Origin: Entamoeba histolytica HM-1:IMSS | Lineage: Eukaryota > Evosea > Mastigamoebida > Endamoebidae | Assembly: GCF_000208925.1 (NCBI RefSeq) | Contig: NW_001914921.1 | Location: forward strand, 1,335 to 65,334 | DNA length: 64,000 nucleotides | Direction of reading: 5' to 3' | Shown: piece after piece, positions 9,722 through 20,546 of the stretch | Position numbering within the stretch: position 1 is the stretch's first letter | How the letters are laid out: each line of letters begins with the position of its first letter | Notes under the pieces: model-generated | Databases searched by the model: none | The model's input: only the letters and a program-made list of their open reading frames with translations | Told to the model about the DNA's origin: nothing | Translations under genes and position numbers: made by a program

Positions 9722-11482
9722 ATGCATCACAATAATATTGTTCCTTTAAAACCTTTACCTACTCCACAAAAAAAATCCTTCCAACAACAAGAAGAAAACG
9801 AATTGATTGCTTCTGCTCCATTAACACCTTCATCTAGAGTTGTTCCTGTTAAAGCTTTACCACCAAAACCCTCTCAAAAAGAAGTAGATGAAAGAAATTG
9901 TGAAGAATCACCTGTTTTATTAAAAGAAATGAATTATCCACCTCCTCTTTCAATTTCACCTCAAAGCAAACACTCTGTAGATTTGGAAAAACATAAAATG
10001 AGACATAGAGCTTCTGTTGGTTCTAGAAATGATATGTTTAATTCATTTGATGAAAGAAAAAAAGAAACATCAACTTCTCCTAATTTCTTTAAAAAAACAA
10101 CTACAACTCCTGCAAGTCAAAAAATTAATACTACAGTATTTGATATAAACCCAACTAGTCTTGAAGCTTCATTATCCGAGTCACATATAGATTCAAAAGA
10201 TATGTCTCCTAGAGTATCTATGTTAAGTGATAAAAAAGAAAAAACAGAACAAGCATATGTACTACAAACACAAGAAAGTAAAATTCATGAAAAAGTAAAT
10301 CAAAAACCATTAAAAGAATTAAAACATGAAATAAAACCAATTCTTCCAACTGACTTTTTAAAGAAATATCAAAGTTATTTTACAACAGAAAATCAAGAAG
10401 ATAAAATTCGATTTATCCCAAAGAATTTAAAAGGAGAAAAAGTTATTGGAGATGAATTAATGATGCATACAGCTGAATTAGTATTTACTGAATTTATGTT
10501 TTGTGTTAAATTACAAATATTTCAAGAAATTGAAAGAATAATAAGAAATGAAATACCATTATTAGACTATCAAGAATATTTATTATTTGGGCCATTAGAT
10601 AATCTTGTAAATGAAATTAGTCAAATGTGTTTAGAGCTGGAACCTATTTATTATAACCTTTTAAAAAATACATCCAATAAAGAAAGTGAACTCAATAATG
10701 TATTTCTTATAATTGCAATATATAATTCTTATATTTTTGATAAACCATTTAAAGATAAATTTAAAGAATTTGTTGCACATTATACATCATTAGGAAAAAC
10801 AATTATTGAATTTATTAAATCAAATAAACATCTTCATAGAATTATTCAAGAACAATTAAATAATTGTATTGATCAAAATATTAAAGAAATTACTGATTTA
10901 TTCTTTTCAGCAACACAACGTATTTGTAGATATGAATTATTATTTGAAAGTATATTAAAAGAAATTCATCAAGAAGGAAAAGAAAAAGATATTTTAATAA
11001 GTACTATTAATTTATTTAAAAATATGAATATATCAATTAATCAATTTATTTCCAAAACAAGACTCTTTTATTTAAAGAAATATGAATATTTTGAAATAAG
11101 TTATAAATCAAATATTTCTCTTCAAATGGTTAATACAATTAAAAATAGTTTCATATGTGCTGATCATTTTATTGGAATTTTTTATGGAATTAAAAATACT
11201 GGAATTAAATCAAAAAAAACAGAGTTACTTTTATTTAATGAAGGAATATTAAAAAGATATTGTGAAGAAGAATTTTTTGAATTTTATCCAATAAATACAT
11301 TAACTGCAAAAAAAACTGGAGAATGGGAAAAAGAATTACTTCCAAATGATGTCTTCTTTTTTGATATTAAAAAAAATAAAATGCAAATTATTTCACTTGA
11401 AAATGAAGAAGAGAAAAAGTTATTTAATTCTAAAGTAAATCAAATGTTTGATCGTTTTAAAAAGTCTTTAAATAAACATTGA
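9722..11482 (+). CDS. RhoGEF (DH-domain) protein
   Basis: 586 residues, one exon. Residues 1-240 are disordered, with proline-rich SH3-ligand-like segments (PLKPLPTPQKK, VKALPPKPSQK) and many Ser/Thr. A DH domain spans roughly 245-430: helix AELVFTEFMFCVKLQIFQEIE, and the hallmark helix TQRICRYELLFESILKEI corresponding to the conserved PxQRxxRYxLLLxxxL of Dbl-family exchange factors. The C-terminal 150 residues form a PH-like region (ELLLFNEGILKRY...FFDIKKNKMQIISL). It is predicted to load GTP on Rho/Rac GTPases that drive the amoeba's actin-based motility and phagocytosis. The substrate GTPase cannot be told from sequence. It converges with the LRR gene, only 24 bp separating the ends. Confidence 0.88.
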   Translation: MHHNNIVPLKPLPTPQKKSFQQQEENELIASAPLTPSSRVVPVKALPPKPSQKEVDERNCEESPVLLKEMNYPPPLSISPQSKHSVDLEKHKMRHRASVGSRNDMFNSFDERKKETSTSPNFFKKTTTTPASQKINTTVFDINPTSLEASLSESHIDSKDMSPRVSMLSDKKEKTEQAYVLQTQESKIHEKVNQKPLKELKHEIKPILPTDFLKKYQSYFTTENQEDKIRFIPKNLKGEKVIGDELMMHTAELVFTEFMFCVKLQIFQEIERIIRNEIPLLDYQEYLLFGPLDNLVNEISQMCLELEPIYYNLLKNTSNKESELNNVFLIIAIYNSYIFDKPFKDKFKEFVAHYTSLGKTIIEFIKSNKHLHRIIQEQLNNCIDQNIKEITDLFFSATQRICRYELLFESILKEIHQEGKEKDILISTINLFKNMNISINQFISKTRLFYLKKYEYFEISYKSNISLQMVNTIKNSFICADHFIGIFYGIKNTGIKSKKTELLLFNEGILKRYCEEEFFEFYPINTLTAKKTGEWEKELLPNDVFFFDIKKNKMQIISLENEEEKKLFNSKVNQMFDRFKKSLNKH

Positions 11483-11506
11483 TTATACGATGTAAATTTA
11501 ATTCAT

Positions 11507-13048
11507 TTATTTTTTATTTTTAAATTTATATTTAAGTTCTATTGGAGCAATTGGTTCTAATGCTTCAAAATGATTTAATTGAGTTAGTTGTTCACAAAAA
11601 TTAATATGAAAAGAAGTTAATGTAATTGGAAGATCAATACTTTTAAGTTTTTTATTATAAAAAATATCTAATTGTTCTAATCCACTTTTTAAATTTAAAG
11701 AAGAAAGATTTGAACACCAATATAATGATAATGATTTTAATGTTGTTCCTATTGTCAATGTTGATATTTTATTACATTCAATACATAATAATGACTCTAA
11801 TGGTACTTCATGTAGATTAGGAAAAGAACATACAGAATCACAATGACTTACTTCAACAACTTTAGCTAAAGGTGGAATATAAAATTCTTTAATTGAATTA
11901 CATGATGATACACAAAATTCTTTTAAAGGAATTTCTAATAAATTTGGAAGAGAAAAATTAAAAGATGTTGTAATTTCAAGTCGAGTTAAAGAAGTTGGAA
12001 ATAAAAAAGAAACTGGTTTAGAGAACATAGAATTAACTAATCTAAATTCTTGAAGACAAATAACATTTTTTAAATCAACAATAGAATGAATTGGAGTTAC
12101 TTCAATTTTATAACCAAAAATATCTAAATGAGGTAGAAAATGAGATAAAGAAATTTTATGAAGTTGATTTGAAAAAAGAAGGCTATCTGGTAATGATAGA
12201 GTATAATGATCAAGAAATAATAATTTAAAATCATAAGAAGATAATGATGAAGTAAGTTCATTCTCAAAAACACCAAATGTTATATTTTTTTTATTTAATA
12301 ATTCTAATACATTTGTTAAATGTGTTTCTTTTAAATTATGAATTAATAAAACACAACTAACTCTTGTTGAATGAAATTTTTGTAATACTTCTTGTAGTCT
12401 TAATAAATCATCACCATTACATTCAATAAATAACTTTTTAAAATAAGGAAGACGTTGTATTGTTTGAATAATATTATTCATAAATTTAATAAAATAAATC
12501 ATTTCACTATTATTATTAATATCAACATGAAGTTTTTGAAGAAAATTCATTGACTCTAAATCAAATGTTAAGTTTTCATCAATATAAAATCCAAATTCAC
12601 AAATACGTTGTTGAATTTTATGAATAATATTTAATGGTGCATAAATTAATTTTCCAACTAACTCAATTGTTGATAAGTTTTTTAATAAACTAAGGTCTAA
12701 TTTTTTTATAGTCTCAATATCACATCGTAATGTTTCAATGTTTGGAAAAAGAGTAATTTCTTTATTAATAATTTCTTCTTTTTGTGTTAATGAATCAAAT
12801 GGTCCACTATAAAATGGATTCTTTTTTACATAAGAAAATGAAGTAAAACAATTTTTTGATACCATCGTAAGATTAATAGCATCTTGAATTGTTTTTAAAT
12901 ATCTCACAATAACTTCAAATGGTAATGTTGTTTTTTTATTAGAACAATTATAATCACTTCTTTCAAAGTGTTTTTTTGATGTAGATAATATAGAATAATT
13001 ATTTGTTGAATTTTGAGGAAATAGGGGTTTCTTTCTAAATAAGTTCAT
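11507..13048 (-). CDS. F-box-like / leucine-rich-repeat protein
   Basis: 513 residues. Residues 40-80 (LPFEVIVRYLKTIQDAINLTMVSKNCF) resemble an F-box. They are followed by irregular leucine-rich repeats, clearest between about 340 and 490 in units such as TLKSLSLYWCSNLSSLNL and LEQLDIFYNKKLKSIDLP. This layout recurs in a large Entamoeba LRR family of unknown function. A role as a substrate-recognition adaptor of an SCF-type ubiquitin ligase is only inferred. Its upstream region is split by a SINE inserted 35 bp before the ATG, so its promoter must be either the retained 35 bp or the element itself. Confidence 0.75.
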   Translation of the reverse strand: MNLFRKKPLFPQNSTNNYSILSTSKKHFERSDYNCSNKKTTLPFEVIVRYLKTIQDAINLTMVSKNCFTSFSYVKKNPFYSGPFDSLTQKEEIINKEITLFPNIETLRCDIETIKKLDLSLLKNLSTIELVGKLIYAPLNIIHKIQQRICEFGFYIDENLTFDLESMNFLQKLHVDINNNSEMIYFIKFMNNIIQTIQRLPYFKKLFIECNGDDLLRLQEVLQKFHSTRVSCVLLIHNLKETHLTNVLELLNKKNITFGVFENELTSSLSSYDFKLLFLDHYTLSLPDSLLFSNQLHKISLSHFLPHLDIFGYKIEVTPIHSIVDLKNVICLQEFRLVNSMFSKPVSFLFPTSLTRLEITTSFNFSLPNLLEIPLKEFCVSSCNSIKEFYIPPLAKVVEVSHCDSVCSFPNLHEVPLESLLCIECNKISTLTIGTTLKSLSLYWCSNLSSLNLKSGLEQLDIFYNKKLKSIDLPITLTSFHINFCEQLTQLNHFEALEPIAPIELKYKFKNKK

Positions 13049-13083
13049 CTGTTCTTTTCATATTTTTCTTAGTTCCTTAATAA

Positions 13084-13744
13084 GATTCGAAGATGGCACG
13101 TCAGAGACACCACATGAAACCCTAAAATAATCCCATGCTTCGAATCTCCCAGTTATCGTCTGGTTATGACGTGCCTTTGGTGAGATAATGACTATTTAAA
13201 CATAACTGACTATTATTTAATATTTATTAGAAGTGATTATTATGAAAGAATATTATTCATTAACGTGTATTGTTATTCATTGAGGTGTATTGTTATTCAT
13301 TGAGGTGTATTGTTATTCATTATTAATTATAAGGATTATTATTTACTAAGGGAGTATTAAGTATTAAGAATTATCATTTATTAAAGAAGACGCATATATA
13401 ATTGATATTGTTGCACAAAAATTAAACATAAGGATATTATCAAGGAATAGTGTTTCTTTAAGGGGTGTCGAAGGTAAAAGGAGATGAGCTATAACAGTAT
13501 GTTATGGATATACTCTCCTTAAAACAACAATATAAAGAATGAGAAATATTATATTACTCATTAAAATCAAAATAAAAGTCAGGCAGCAACTTAAATGAGG
13601 AACCATTTAAGTCGAGCATGCTTGCAAAAACTTTATTTGAATAGAAATAAAGCGTGTTGAAGAAACTGATTCACTCACTTCTCAACATGATGAAAAACCT
13701 AAAAATAAGGTTAATCATAATTGATTTCTTTTTTTTTTTTTTTT
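13084..13744 (+). mobile_element. Complete SINE copy 3 with 23-bp target-site duplication
   Basis: The element is bounded by an exact 23-bp direct repeat, TATTTTTCTT...CCTTAATAA, at 13061-13083 and 13745-13767. Its head (GATTCGAAGATGGCACGTC) matches copy 2, and the block CTCCCAGTTATCGTCTGGTT matches copy 1. GGCACGTCA and TGACGTGCC form a perfect inverted pair around the head. TGCTTCGAATCTCCC resembles a pol III B box. The middle carries 20-bp tandem repeats. The right end is a run of T's with one early C. The body after the head is unlike copies 1 and 2, so it belongs to a different SINE subfamily sharing the head. The clean duplication indicates a relatively recent insertion between two divergent genes. 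Confidence 0.88.
13261..13320 (+). repeat. three 20-bp tandem repeats inside the SINE
   Basis: Three consecutive copies of a 20-bp unit read TAACGTGTATTGTTATTCAT once and TGAGGTGTATTGTTATTCAT twice, preceded by a partial unit. Variable short internal repeats are a known source of length differences among Entamoeba SINEs. Confidence 0.85.
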
Positions 13745-13905
13745 TATTTTTCTTAGTTCCTTAATAACACAATTTTAAAAACATAAAATGAGTTTAGAAA
13801 TAAAACTATTAAATAATAAAAAAATAATAATATTATTATTAAATAACTATATGTATTTTCAATGAATCTGATTCTGAACTTAAAAAGACTGTTTGGGTAT
13901 TAAAT

Positions 13906-16832
13906 ATGTTTGCTACTTCTAAGAATAATCGTAAAGGATTAAGAGCAACACCCCATATGGTTAATGCATTAGATCATCAAATTCCTTTTATTAAATTATG
14001 TCAAACAGAATATAGATATCATGAAAAAACCAAACAATTTATTTATACATTACAAAATTATTTTAGTTCTTTAGAAGTTAAGTATTATGAAACATTAAGA
14101 GTAGAGAATGGAGATAATGAATGTGTTGAACTTAATGACGAATATAAAATTCCACAAGAAGGAATTATAGATGTCATTGGTTGGATTGATAATAATAGAA
14201 AGAATAGTCAAGTTTTCTTTATTAAAAATGAATGTAAGTCTCTTATAATTCAATATCAGTCGTTTTCAACAAATATTATTTATAATCATGTTACAAGAGT
14301 CTCTGATTTAGTTCAATTTTATTTTCAATTACTTGTTCATATAGGTGTTATTAAAGATGTTATTACATCACGTAATTGGATGCAATATGGACTTAAACTT
14401 ATTGATCAAAAGAAAAGAGTAAAAATTCTTCGTGGAAGTAGTTTAATTTGGGGAATGTTAAATGAGAAAACAGTTCTTAAATTTGAAAGAATTATGAAAT
14501 TCACAGACTATAATATAGAAAGTCATTCAAGCTCAGAAATTGTTGATGAAATTGAAGTAGATTATATTCTAAAAAGTTCAAATGAAAATTATGGTGTGTT
14601 ATGTTGTGTAATGATTCAAAATACACAAACATTTGAAACAATGATTGATAGAAACTGGACTTGTATTGAATTAAAGTCATTCATTTTTAAATTAGGAGAA
14701 ATTAATGATCAAAGTTTAAAATTATATAAAAGAAAAGGATTATATCAATTAACTGAAATGAAAGAATGTGATAAGGTGAGTGAATATATTGAAACAGATA
14801 ATATTCTTTGTATAGATATTACTCAACCATCAAAAGATGTTTTTCTGATGTCTGGAAGAATTTCATTTAATGAAATATCATTTAAATCATTGATTCAAGT
14901 AAATGTTTATTTGTTAAATGAAACACCTAAATATGTTAGTTGTCCAGTAGTTAATACATTTAATATTTCACTTACTTCAACATTAACAATTAAAGACATA
15001 ATAACAGAATTATGTCCAGATCAAGATTGTTGTGTATTTATTCATATTAATGGGAATATTAGTTACCTAACAATTTATGACACTGTATTAGTTGAAAGTG
15101 AAATTACTAAAATAGGTATTATTAAAACTAAGAATTTCCCTTTTCTCCTCTCTAGACTTAAACATCCTAAAACATATAAAGTAATTACATCACTTCTTCC
15201 TAATGAACAAATATTATATATTGAACATAATCTCTTTATCACAAATTATCAAACATTAATTTGGAATAATAACTCATTTATTAAAATTCCTCATTGTTCT
15301 GTTTGTAATTGTGTTATATGTACAATTAATGAAAATTTAGATGTTTTTTCTTTCTTATTAAAAGACTTTAGATTAATAATTTATGAAGTAAGTCCTATAT
15401 TAACTCCAAGACTACTTCATATTTATTCAGAAAATAAATTATTATTCCCAAGAGATAAAAAAGAAATATTTGTTTTTAGAACTCCTGAGGTTATTGTTAG
15501 TAAACATTTTTCATCATCATATGATATATTAAATGATTTTAAAAGAATGGGAGTAATCGGTAATCCAAATTTTATGGTTGTAGTTAATCTTTCTAAAATA
15601 CAAAATAGAAATAACTTATATTTAAGTTTTAAATGTGAGACATATCCTTCTAAAATTATTCTTCCTAATGGAAAATATGACTTAAATTCACTTGTTAATT
15701 ATAGGGCTAAAGGAAGATTTCCAGTGATATCATGGGTAGGTCCAATGAATCAATGTCTTTCTAGAAGTGCTCAACCTCTTCCAGGAACTTTTGGACAAAT
15801 CAAGTGTGAATCTGATGTATCTATTCTTCAATCTATGATGGAATTATGTGGAAAGAAAACATTCTTTGTATATGATGCAAGACCAAAATTAAATACAAAA
15901 GCAACAAGATTCCAAGGAGGTGGAATGGAAAGTCAATCAACATATCCTTTTTGTACTTTTGAAAATTTAGCATTAGATAGTATTAAAGATATTAAACAAG
16001 CATTTTATAAAATGATTAAAACAATTGTCTTTGAGCGAAGAGATGTTTATGATTTTAAAACTTCAATTGAAAATTCTAAATGGCTTCAATCTATTGATCA
16101 ATTAATAACATATGCTTCAGTTATTGCAAGTAAATTAAATTCAGGATATTCTTTATTAATTCATTGTAGAAATGGATGGGATAGTACATGTCAATTAACA
16201 TCATTAGTTATGATGATGGTTGATTCATATTATAGTTTGTATTTTTGTTGTATTAATGTAATATTAAAATAACTCTAACTGATTTATTAGGAAATATAGA
16301 AGGTTTTCTTGTGTTAATACAAAGAGAATGGGTAGAAATGGGACATAGATTTCCATTAAGAACAGGATGTGGAGTGAAATGGGATATAGATGTATTACCA
16401 TTTTTAACAACATATTATGGAACATTTAAAAAAGTAAATCAAAATGGATATCGTAGTAATTTAGAAACAATAAGTGATAAAGCAACATCTCCAATATTCT
16501 TTCAATTTTTAGAAGCTGTTCATCATTTAAGGAAAAATGCATCAACAATGTTCCAATTTAATGAAGAATTTTTAATATTCATTGCTGACAGTTTATATGA
16601 TGGTCGTTTTACTACATTTTTTGAAAACACAATTAAAACAGAAGATATCAATCCAAGAAATAATTTATATGAATATGTTTTAGAACATATGACTGATTTT
16701 ATTAATTCAAATTATAAAGAAAGTTCAATGACATTCTTTCCAATATTTGATATGAGTGAATTTAGTGTATGGAATGAATATTATTTTAGGAATGCCTCAA
16801 ATATTCTTAGAGTACCTCAAACATCCAAATAA
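13906..16832 (+). CDS. Myotubularin-family protein, probable pseudophosphatase (2 exons)
   Basis: Exons 13906-16234 and 16291-16832 (56-nt GTTTGT...TAG intron) give 956 residues. The C-terminal 350 are myotubularin: SLVNYRAKGRFPVISW, CLSRSAQP, the active-site loop, then across the intron YYRNIEGFLVLIQREWVEMGHRF, SPIFFQFLEAVHHL and FNEEFLIFIADSLYDGRFTTFF. Active myotubularins remove the 3-phosphate of PI3P and PI(3,5)P2 on endosomes through C-X5-R (usually CSDGWDRT). Here the loop is HCRNGWDST: Cys754 is kept but Ser760 replaces the catalytic Arg, and Asp becomes Asn. Catalysis is therefore doubtful, and a scaffold role is inferred, as for animal inactive myotubularins. The long N-terminal part has no domain I can name with confidence. 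Confidence 0.85.
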
Positions 16833-17014
16833 AAAAAAAATATGTAACTTCAATGTTATTTTGAATGGTTTTTTATTTGATGTTAATAGAAAAAGTAAAA
16901 TGAAATTTTATTATATTAAAAATAATAAATAAATTATTTAGAAATAATAAATAATACTTTTCTTAAGAAAAACTTTTCAAAATAAAAGGAATAAAAAAAA
17001 ACTTATAAAAAATA

Positions 17015-18328
17015 ATGTTAAGTGATTCATCTTTATTCCAATCTAAAATACTCCTTCATTACTCTGATAATAGTAATGAAATTATTGATAAAGTTGAAAT
17101 TGAAAAGATGAAAAAAAGATGTATTGGAACAAAATTTGAACAAATAAATTGGAACAATGATATTATTGAAATACCTTCTCCAAAAATTCCAGGTAAATAT
17201 TTTATTAAATATATGAGAAATATTCCAATGTATTTTCAATGGTTTACTCAACAAAAACAAATAGATTTATTTTTTGAAATATTAAAGTTTGGAATAGATT
17301 TAAAGGAAGCTATTGCTTATACTAAAATTGAAAATAATATATTAAAAATTATTACTACAATTGATTTAGGTACTTTAATTGAGGCTGACAGAACTAAATC
17401 TTGTGAAAATTTATTAATTTCTGCTGTTGGTTTACAAGACCAAAATAAAGTTATTCGATTTTATTTTAATGAAACTACTTTTTTAAATTCATTTGTTGCT
17501 GGTAATGTTGATGAACATTCATTAGATAGAAGAAAAGCATTGAATCTTATTCCAACACATCTTGGAAAACAATTTGTTAATCGTAATATGCCTCAAATGG
17601 TTGCTGCTATTATAAGAAAAGGTAAAACTTCATTAGGACATAAAATGTTTGAATTATTTCAAGAATATACAAATATTTCGATTGAATTATTTATTAAGAA
17701 TGTTCAAATGCTAGGAGAACGTTGGAAAAATGAAGGAAATACTGAATTAGCATCATTAGCTCTCACATATTGTGATTCATCTCAATCACTTCCAACAATG
17801 TCAATATCTTCTGACTTTAATTCTTTAACAAATATTGATACTGAGTTATTAAAACGATGGACTGGAATGAGGAATTTTAGAATTATATTTGAGAAAACTA
17901 TTGGAGATATTGATTTAGTTCAATTTAATCAAGCAATTTGTGGAAGAAAAAATATGATGATTATTGTTTTTGCAGAAGATGGTAGTGTTTTTGGTTCATA
18001 TTCATCAATTGACATTCCTCAACCACTTAATTGGATTAAGAAAGATGCTGGACATTTTATATTTACATTAATTAATCATCAAAGTGTTCAACCAACTCGA
18101 TTTTATCCATTAAAATTAGGAAATTCTGTTTATATCTTCCAAAATGATTATATGATTTCTGTTGTCGCTATTCAAGGTGCTTTTAAAATTAACTTACGTT
18201 CAGAATCAACTTTTTCTTCTCGTTTTAGTAATTATTATAATGATTCTGTTGGACAAGGCTCTTCTATTTTTGTTAAAAATCCAGAAAAGTTCATTGTGAA
18301 ATCATTAATGGTACTTGAATTTTATTAA
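17015..18328 (+). CDS. TLDc-domain protein
   Basis: 437 residues, single exon. The C-terminal part from about 285 has TLDc features: LLKRWTGMRNFRIIFEKTIGD, an aspartate-Gly turn VFAEDGSVFGSYSSIDI, HFIFTLINH, a YPLKLGNSVYIFQNDYM core and the closing NPEKFIVKSLMVLEFY. The first 280 residues have no coiled coil, unlike the TLDc gene at 4802-5908, and contain no domain I recognise (helical segments around 190-260). TLDc proteins are linked to oxidative-stress tolerance and V-ATPase regulation in other eukaryotes; the role here is unknown. It converges with the parvulin gene, 50 bp between stops. Confidence 0.8.
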   Translation: MLSDSSLFQSKILLHYSDNSNEIIDKVEIEKMKKRCIGTKFEQINWNNDIIEIPSPKIPGKYFIKYMRNIPMYFQWFTQQKQIDLFFEILKFGIDLKEAIAYTKIENNILKIITTIDLGTLIEADRTKSCENLLISAVGLQDQNKVIRFYFNETTFLNSFVAGNVDEHSLDRRKALNLIPTHLGKQFVNRNMPQMVAAIIRKGKTSLGHKMFELFQEYTNISIELFIKNVQMLGERWKNEGNTELASLALTYCDSSQSLPTMSISSDFNSLTNIDTELLKRWTGMRNFRIIFEKTIGDIDLVQFNQAICGRKNMMIIVFAEDGSVFGSYSSIDIPQPLNWIKKDAGHFIFTLINHQSVQPTRFYPLKLGNSVYIFQNDYMISVVAIQGAFKINLRSESTFSSRFSNYYNDSVGQGSSIFVKNPEKFIVKSLMVLEFY

Positions 18329-18378
18329 ATAATTGAAATTCATTTTTATTACTCAATTAAAAGTATTCTTATTGTTAT

Positions 18379-18775
18379 TTATTGAGTTGTTCCTTCTGGT
18401 AAACGTAAAATAATGTGAACACCTGAATCAGTTTCAATAATATCACTAATTTCCCCTACTTTTAATTTCAAATAAGCGTCAGCAAATGGTTTTTGATATT
18501 GTTCTATTGTTCCTAATAATAATCCACCTTGAGCACTACTTGAGCAATCTGATTCAATTATTGCTGTTTGACGAAAATCTTTTTTCCCTTTAACAATTTG
18601 TTCTCTTAATACTTTTTATTAATATTTTAAAGTTAATTAAAAAGAATTTAAACAAACCTTTTAATTTTTGAATTGCTTGTTCTTTTGTTCTAGTAATTGT
18701 TGTTTCTCTCCATGAATGTGGATTTCTAGAACCAGTATGTTTTACTAAAATATGTGAACAAAATACTTGTGTCAT
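18379..18775 (-). CDS. Parvulin-type peptidyl-prolyl isomerase (Pin1/Par-like, 2 exons)
   Basis: Exons 18775-18658 and 18611-18379 (minus strand, 46-nt intron) give 116 residues that are essentially a bare rotamase domain. Visible motifs: FCSHILVKHTGSRNP, then after the intron DFRQTAIIESDCSSSAQGG, QYQKPFADAYLKLKVGEIS and DTDSGVHIILR-type end (ETDSGVHIILRLPEGT). SHIL, the C/S-D-CSS loop, Q..F...F-like and SG.HIILR correspond to the parvulin active site. No WW domain is attached. It would catalyse cis-trans isomerisation of Xaa-Pro bonds; Arg12... residues contacting phosphate are not certain, so phospho-specificity is open. The donor is GTTTGT but the acceptor appears to be AAG instead of TAG. 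Confidence 0.87.
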
Positions 18776-18835
18776 GAAGTATTAATTATTAAGTTCTTTT
18801 ATTGTTTTAATGAAATTAAAAAGAAACCAATTCAA

Positions 18836-19700
18836 TTATTCTTCTAAAAGTTCATCTAATTCTTTAAATAATTTCAGTCCAATCATTTGAGCTTGCTATA
18901 AAAGTAAATAACAGTCTTATTATTATTATTTTATTAAAAACAAATAAATTGTAATAACAAACAATAATCATATCATACATTTCTTCAGTTTTAAAACATC
19001 CATTTCCTCCTTTTTGTATACCACATACTTTCCCATTAGAAGTTATTGCTGTAGTTATTTCTGAACCATTACATTTCTCTTCAACTTTGGATGGATCAGC
19101 AATAAACTCTTTTTCAAATTGAATTAAACTTACACATAATGGAACTGATTCTGGTTTAAATTTTTTAAATTGAACATTATCTTTGTCTATATCAACTTGT
19201 ACAGTATCAGAATCTCCTGATATTACATTTACTATTGGAATTAATGTATTTAATAATGCAGCTCTTACAGCAAGTCCAGTGCAATCCATAACATTTCCAT
19301 CGTCTTCTACTACAACTACATCAACATAAATAATCCAACATAATTTCCCTTTTAATACACACAATTCTTGTAACATATCTTTTCCAGCATTTTCAAGTGA
19401 AACAAGAATCATTTTCTCTATTTCAACATCACGACTTGTCATTGTTCCAACTTGTTTAACTAACACATTGTATCTTCCACTTTCTGGAGTTAATACTGAT
19501 GGCTCACCTAACTCACATTTTACTCCAACAACAACTTCAGTTTTACCAAGACATAATCTGACAGATCCATTTGCTTGGTCAATTACTCCTTTCTCACATT
19601 TAATCTCTCTGAATTGAATATTAGCTCTTCCATCTGTTCTAATATTTGTTTTAATACCTTCTTTGATGAAGTTGATCTCCGGTTGTGAAAGGGCATTCAT
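18836..19700 (-). CDS. RRP42: Exosome complex RNase PH-like subunit Rrp42 (2 exons)
   Basis: Exons 19700-18963 and 18895-18836 (67-nt GTTTGT...TAG intron) give 265 residues. The N-terminus IKTNIRTDGRANIQFREIKCE is the RNase PH-fold opening, followed by VRLCLGKTEVVVGVKCELGEP, CWIIYVDVVVVEDDGNVMDC and AVRAALLNTLIPIV. That pattern (GEPS...ESG, ILYVDV.V.E.DGN) best fits Rrp42/EXOSC7. The spliced C-terminus ends MIGLKLFKELDELLEE. Eukaryotic Rrp42 is a non-catalytic ring subunit of the nine-protein core exosome, which funnels RNA to Rrp44/Rrp6. Distinguishing Rrp42 from Rrp45 by eye is reasonable but not certain. It lies 61 bp upstream of the parvulin start on the same strand. Confidence 0.82.
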
Positions 19701-20546
19701 CTCACTTTTTCTTTAAATTTCTCTTTTTTTGTTTTTTGAGTTTTTTCTTTTTTTATAATTTTTTTATTTCATTTAGTTTTTTATGATTATCTTAAAAATA
19801 TCTCTTTTTGTTATTTATTTTACTTTTTTTTTCTTTTTAAATAACATTTTTATGCTTTAAATGTTATATTAAAAATTTTATAAGAAAATAAAAAAGGAAA
19901 AGAGTGAATTATAGATAGACAAGTCTTTAAATCTAACTTATTAAAACAATGACATTTTATATAACCAACATTTTATAAATATCATACAAGAAATTAACAA
20001 TAATATTAAAGTAATTCAAGATATATTGAATAATAAAGAATAAAAAATTTAAATATTTAATTAAGTTTTTAACTACTTGTTATCTAATTCAAAACTTGAA
20101 ACAACAGCTTTTTCTTGATTAAATTAGACATTTAAAAAAATATCATTTGTTATTTATTGTTTCTCTTTTATTACATGTACTTATTGCTTTATATTTCAGA
20201 GCTGAGACTATCATTCAATTTTCTATCTATTCTATGAAAATTTACTAATTTGTATTAATATCACTTTTTTCCTATTCTCAGAATATTTTTATAAACAAAC
20301 AATAACCATAAGAAGATGTTGTTATATCCAACACCAATAAAACATATCTTATTATACAAAAGATGAATAAGTTATTAAAACGATAAAATTTTATCATCTT
20401 TGAAAAAAACAAGAATTGAATAGTATTGTAAAAATGAAAATAGAATGTATGTTGAATGATTGATTGAATAATTTGTTGGGTTATTAACATGTGTCTGATT
20501 ATTTATTCATATTGTATTTTTGTTTTATTCATAATTTTAAATGTTT

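Noticed and set aside
13090..13170. Possible tRNA gene (B-box-like sequence and terminal stem)
   Set aside because: No cloverleaf arms or anticodon loop can be drawn, and the block is the shared head of SINEs.
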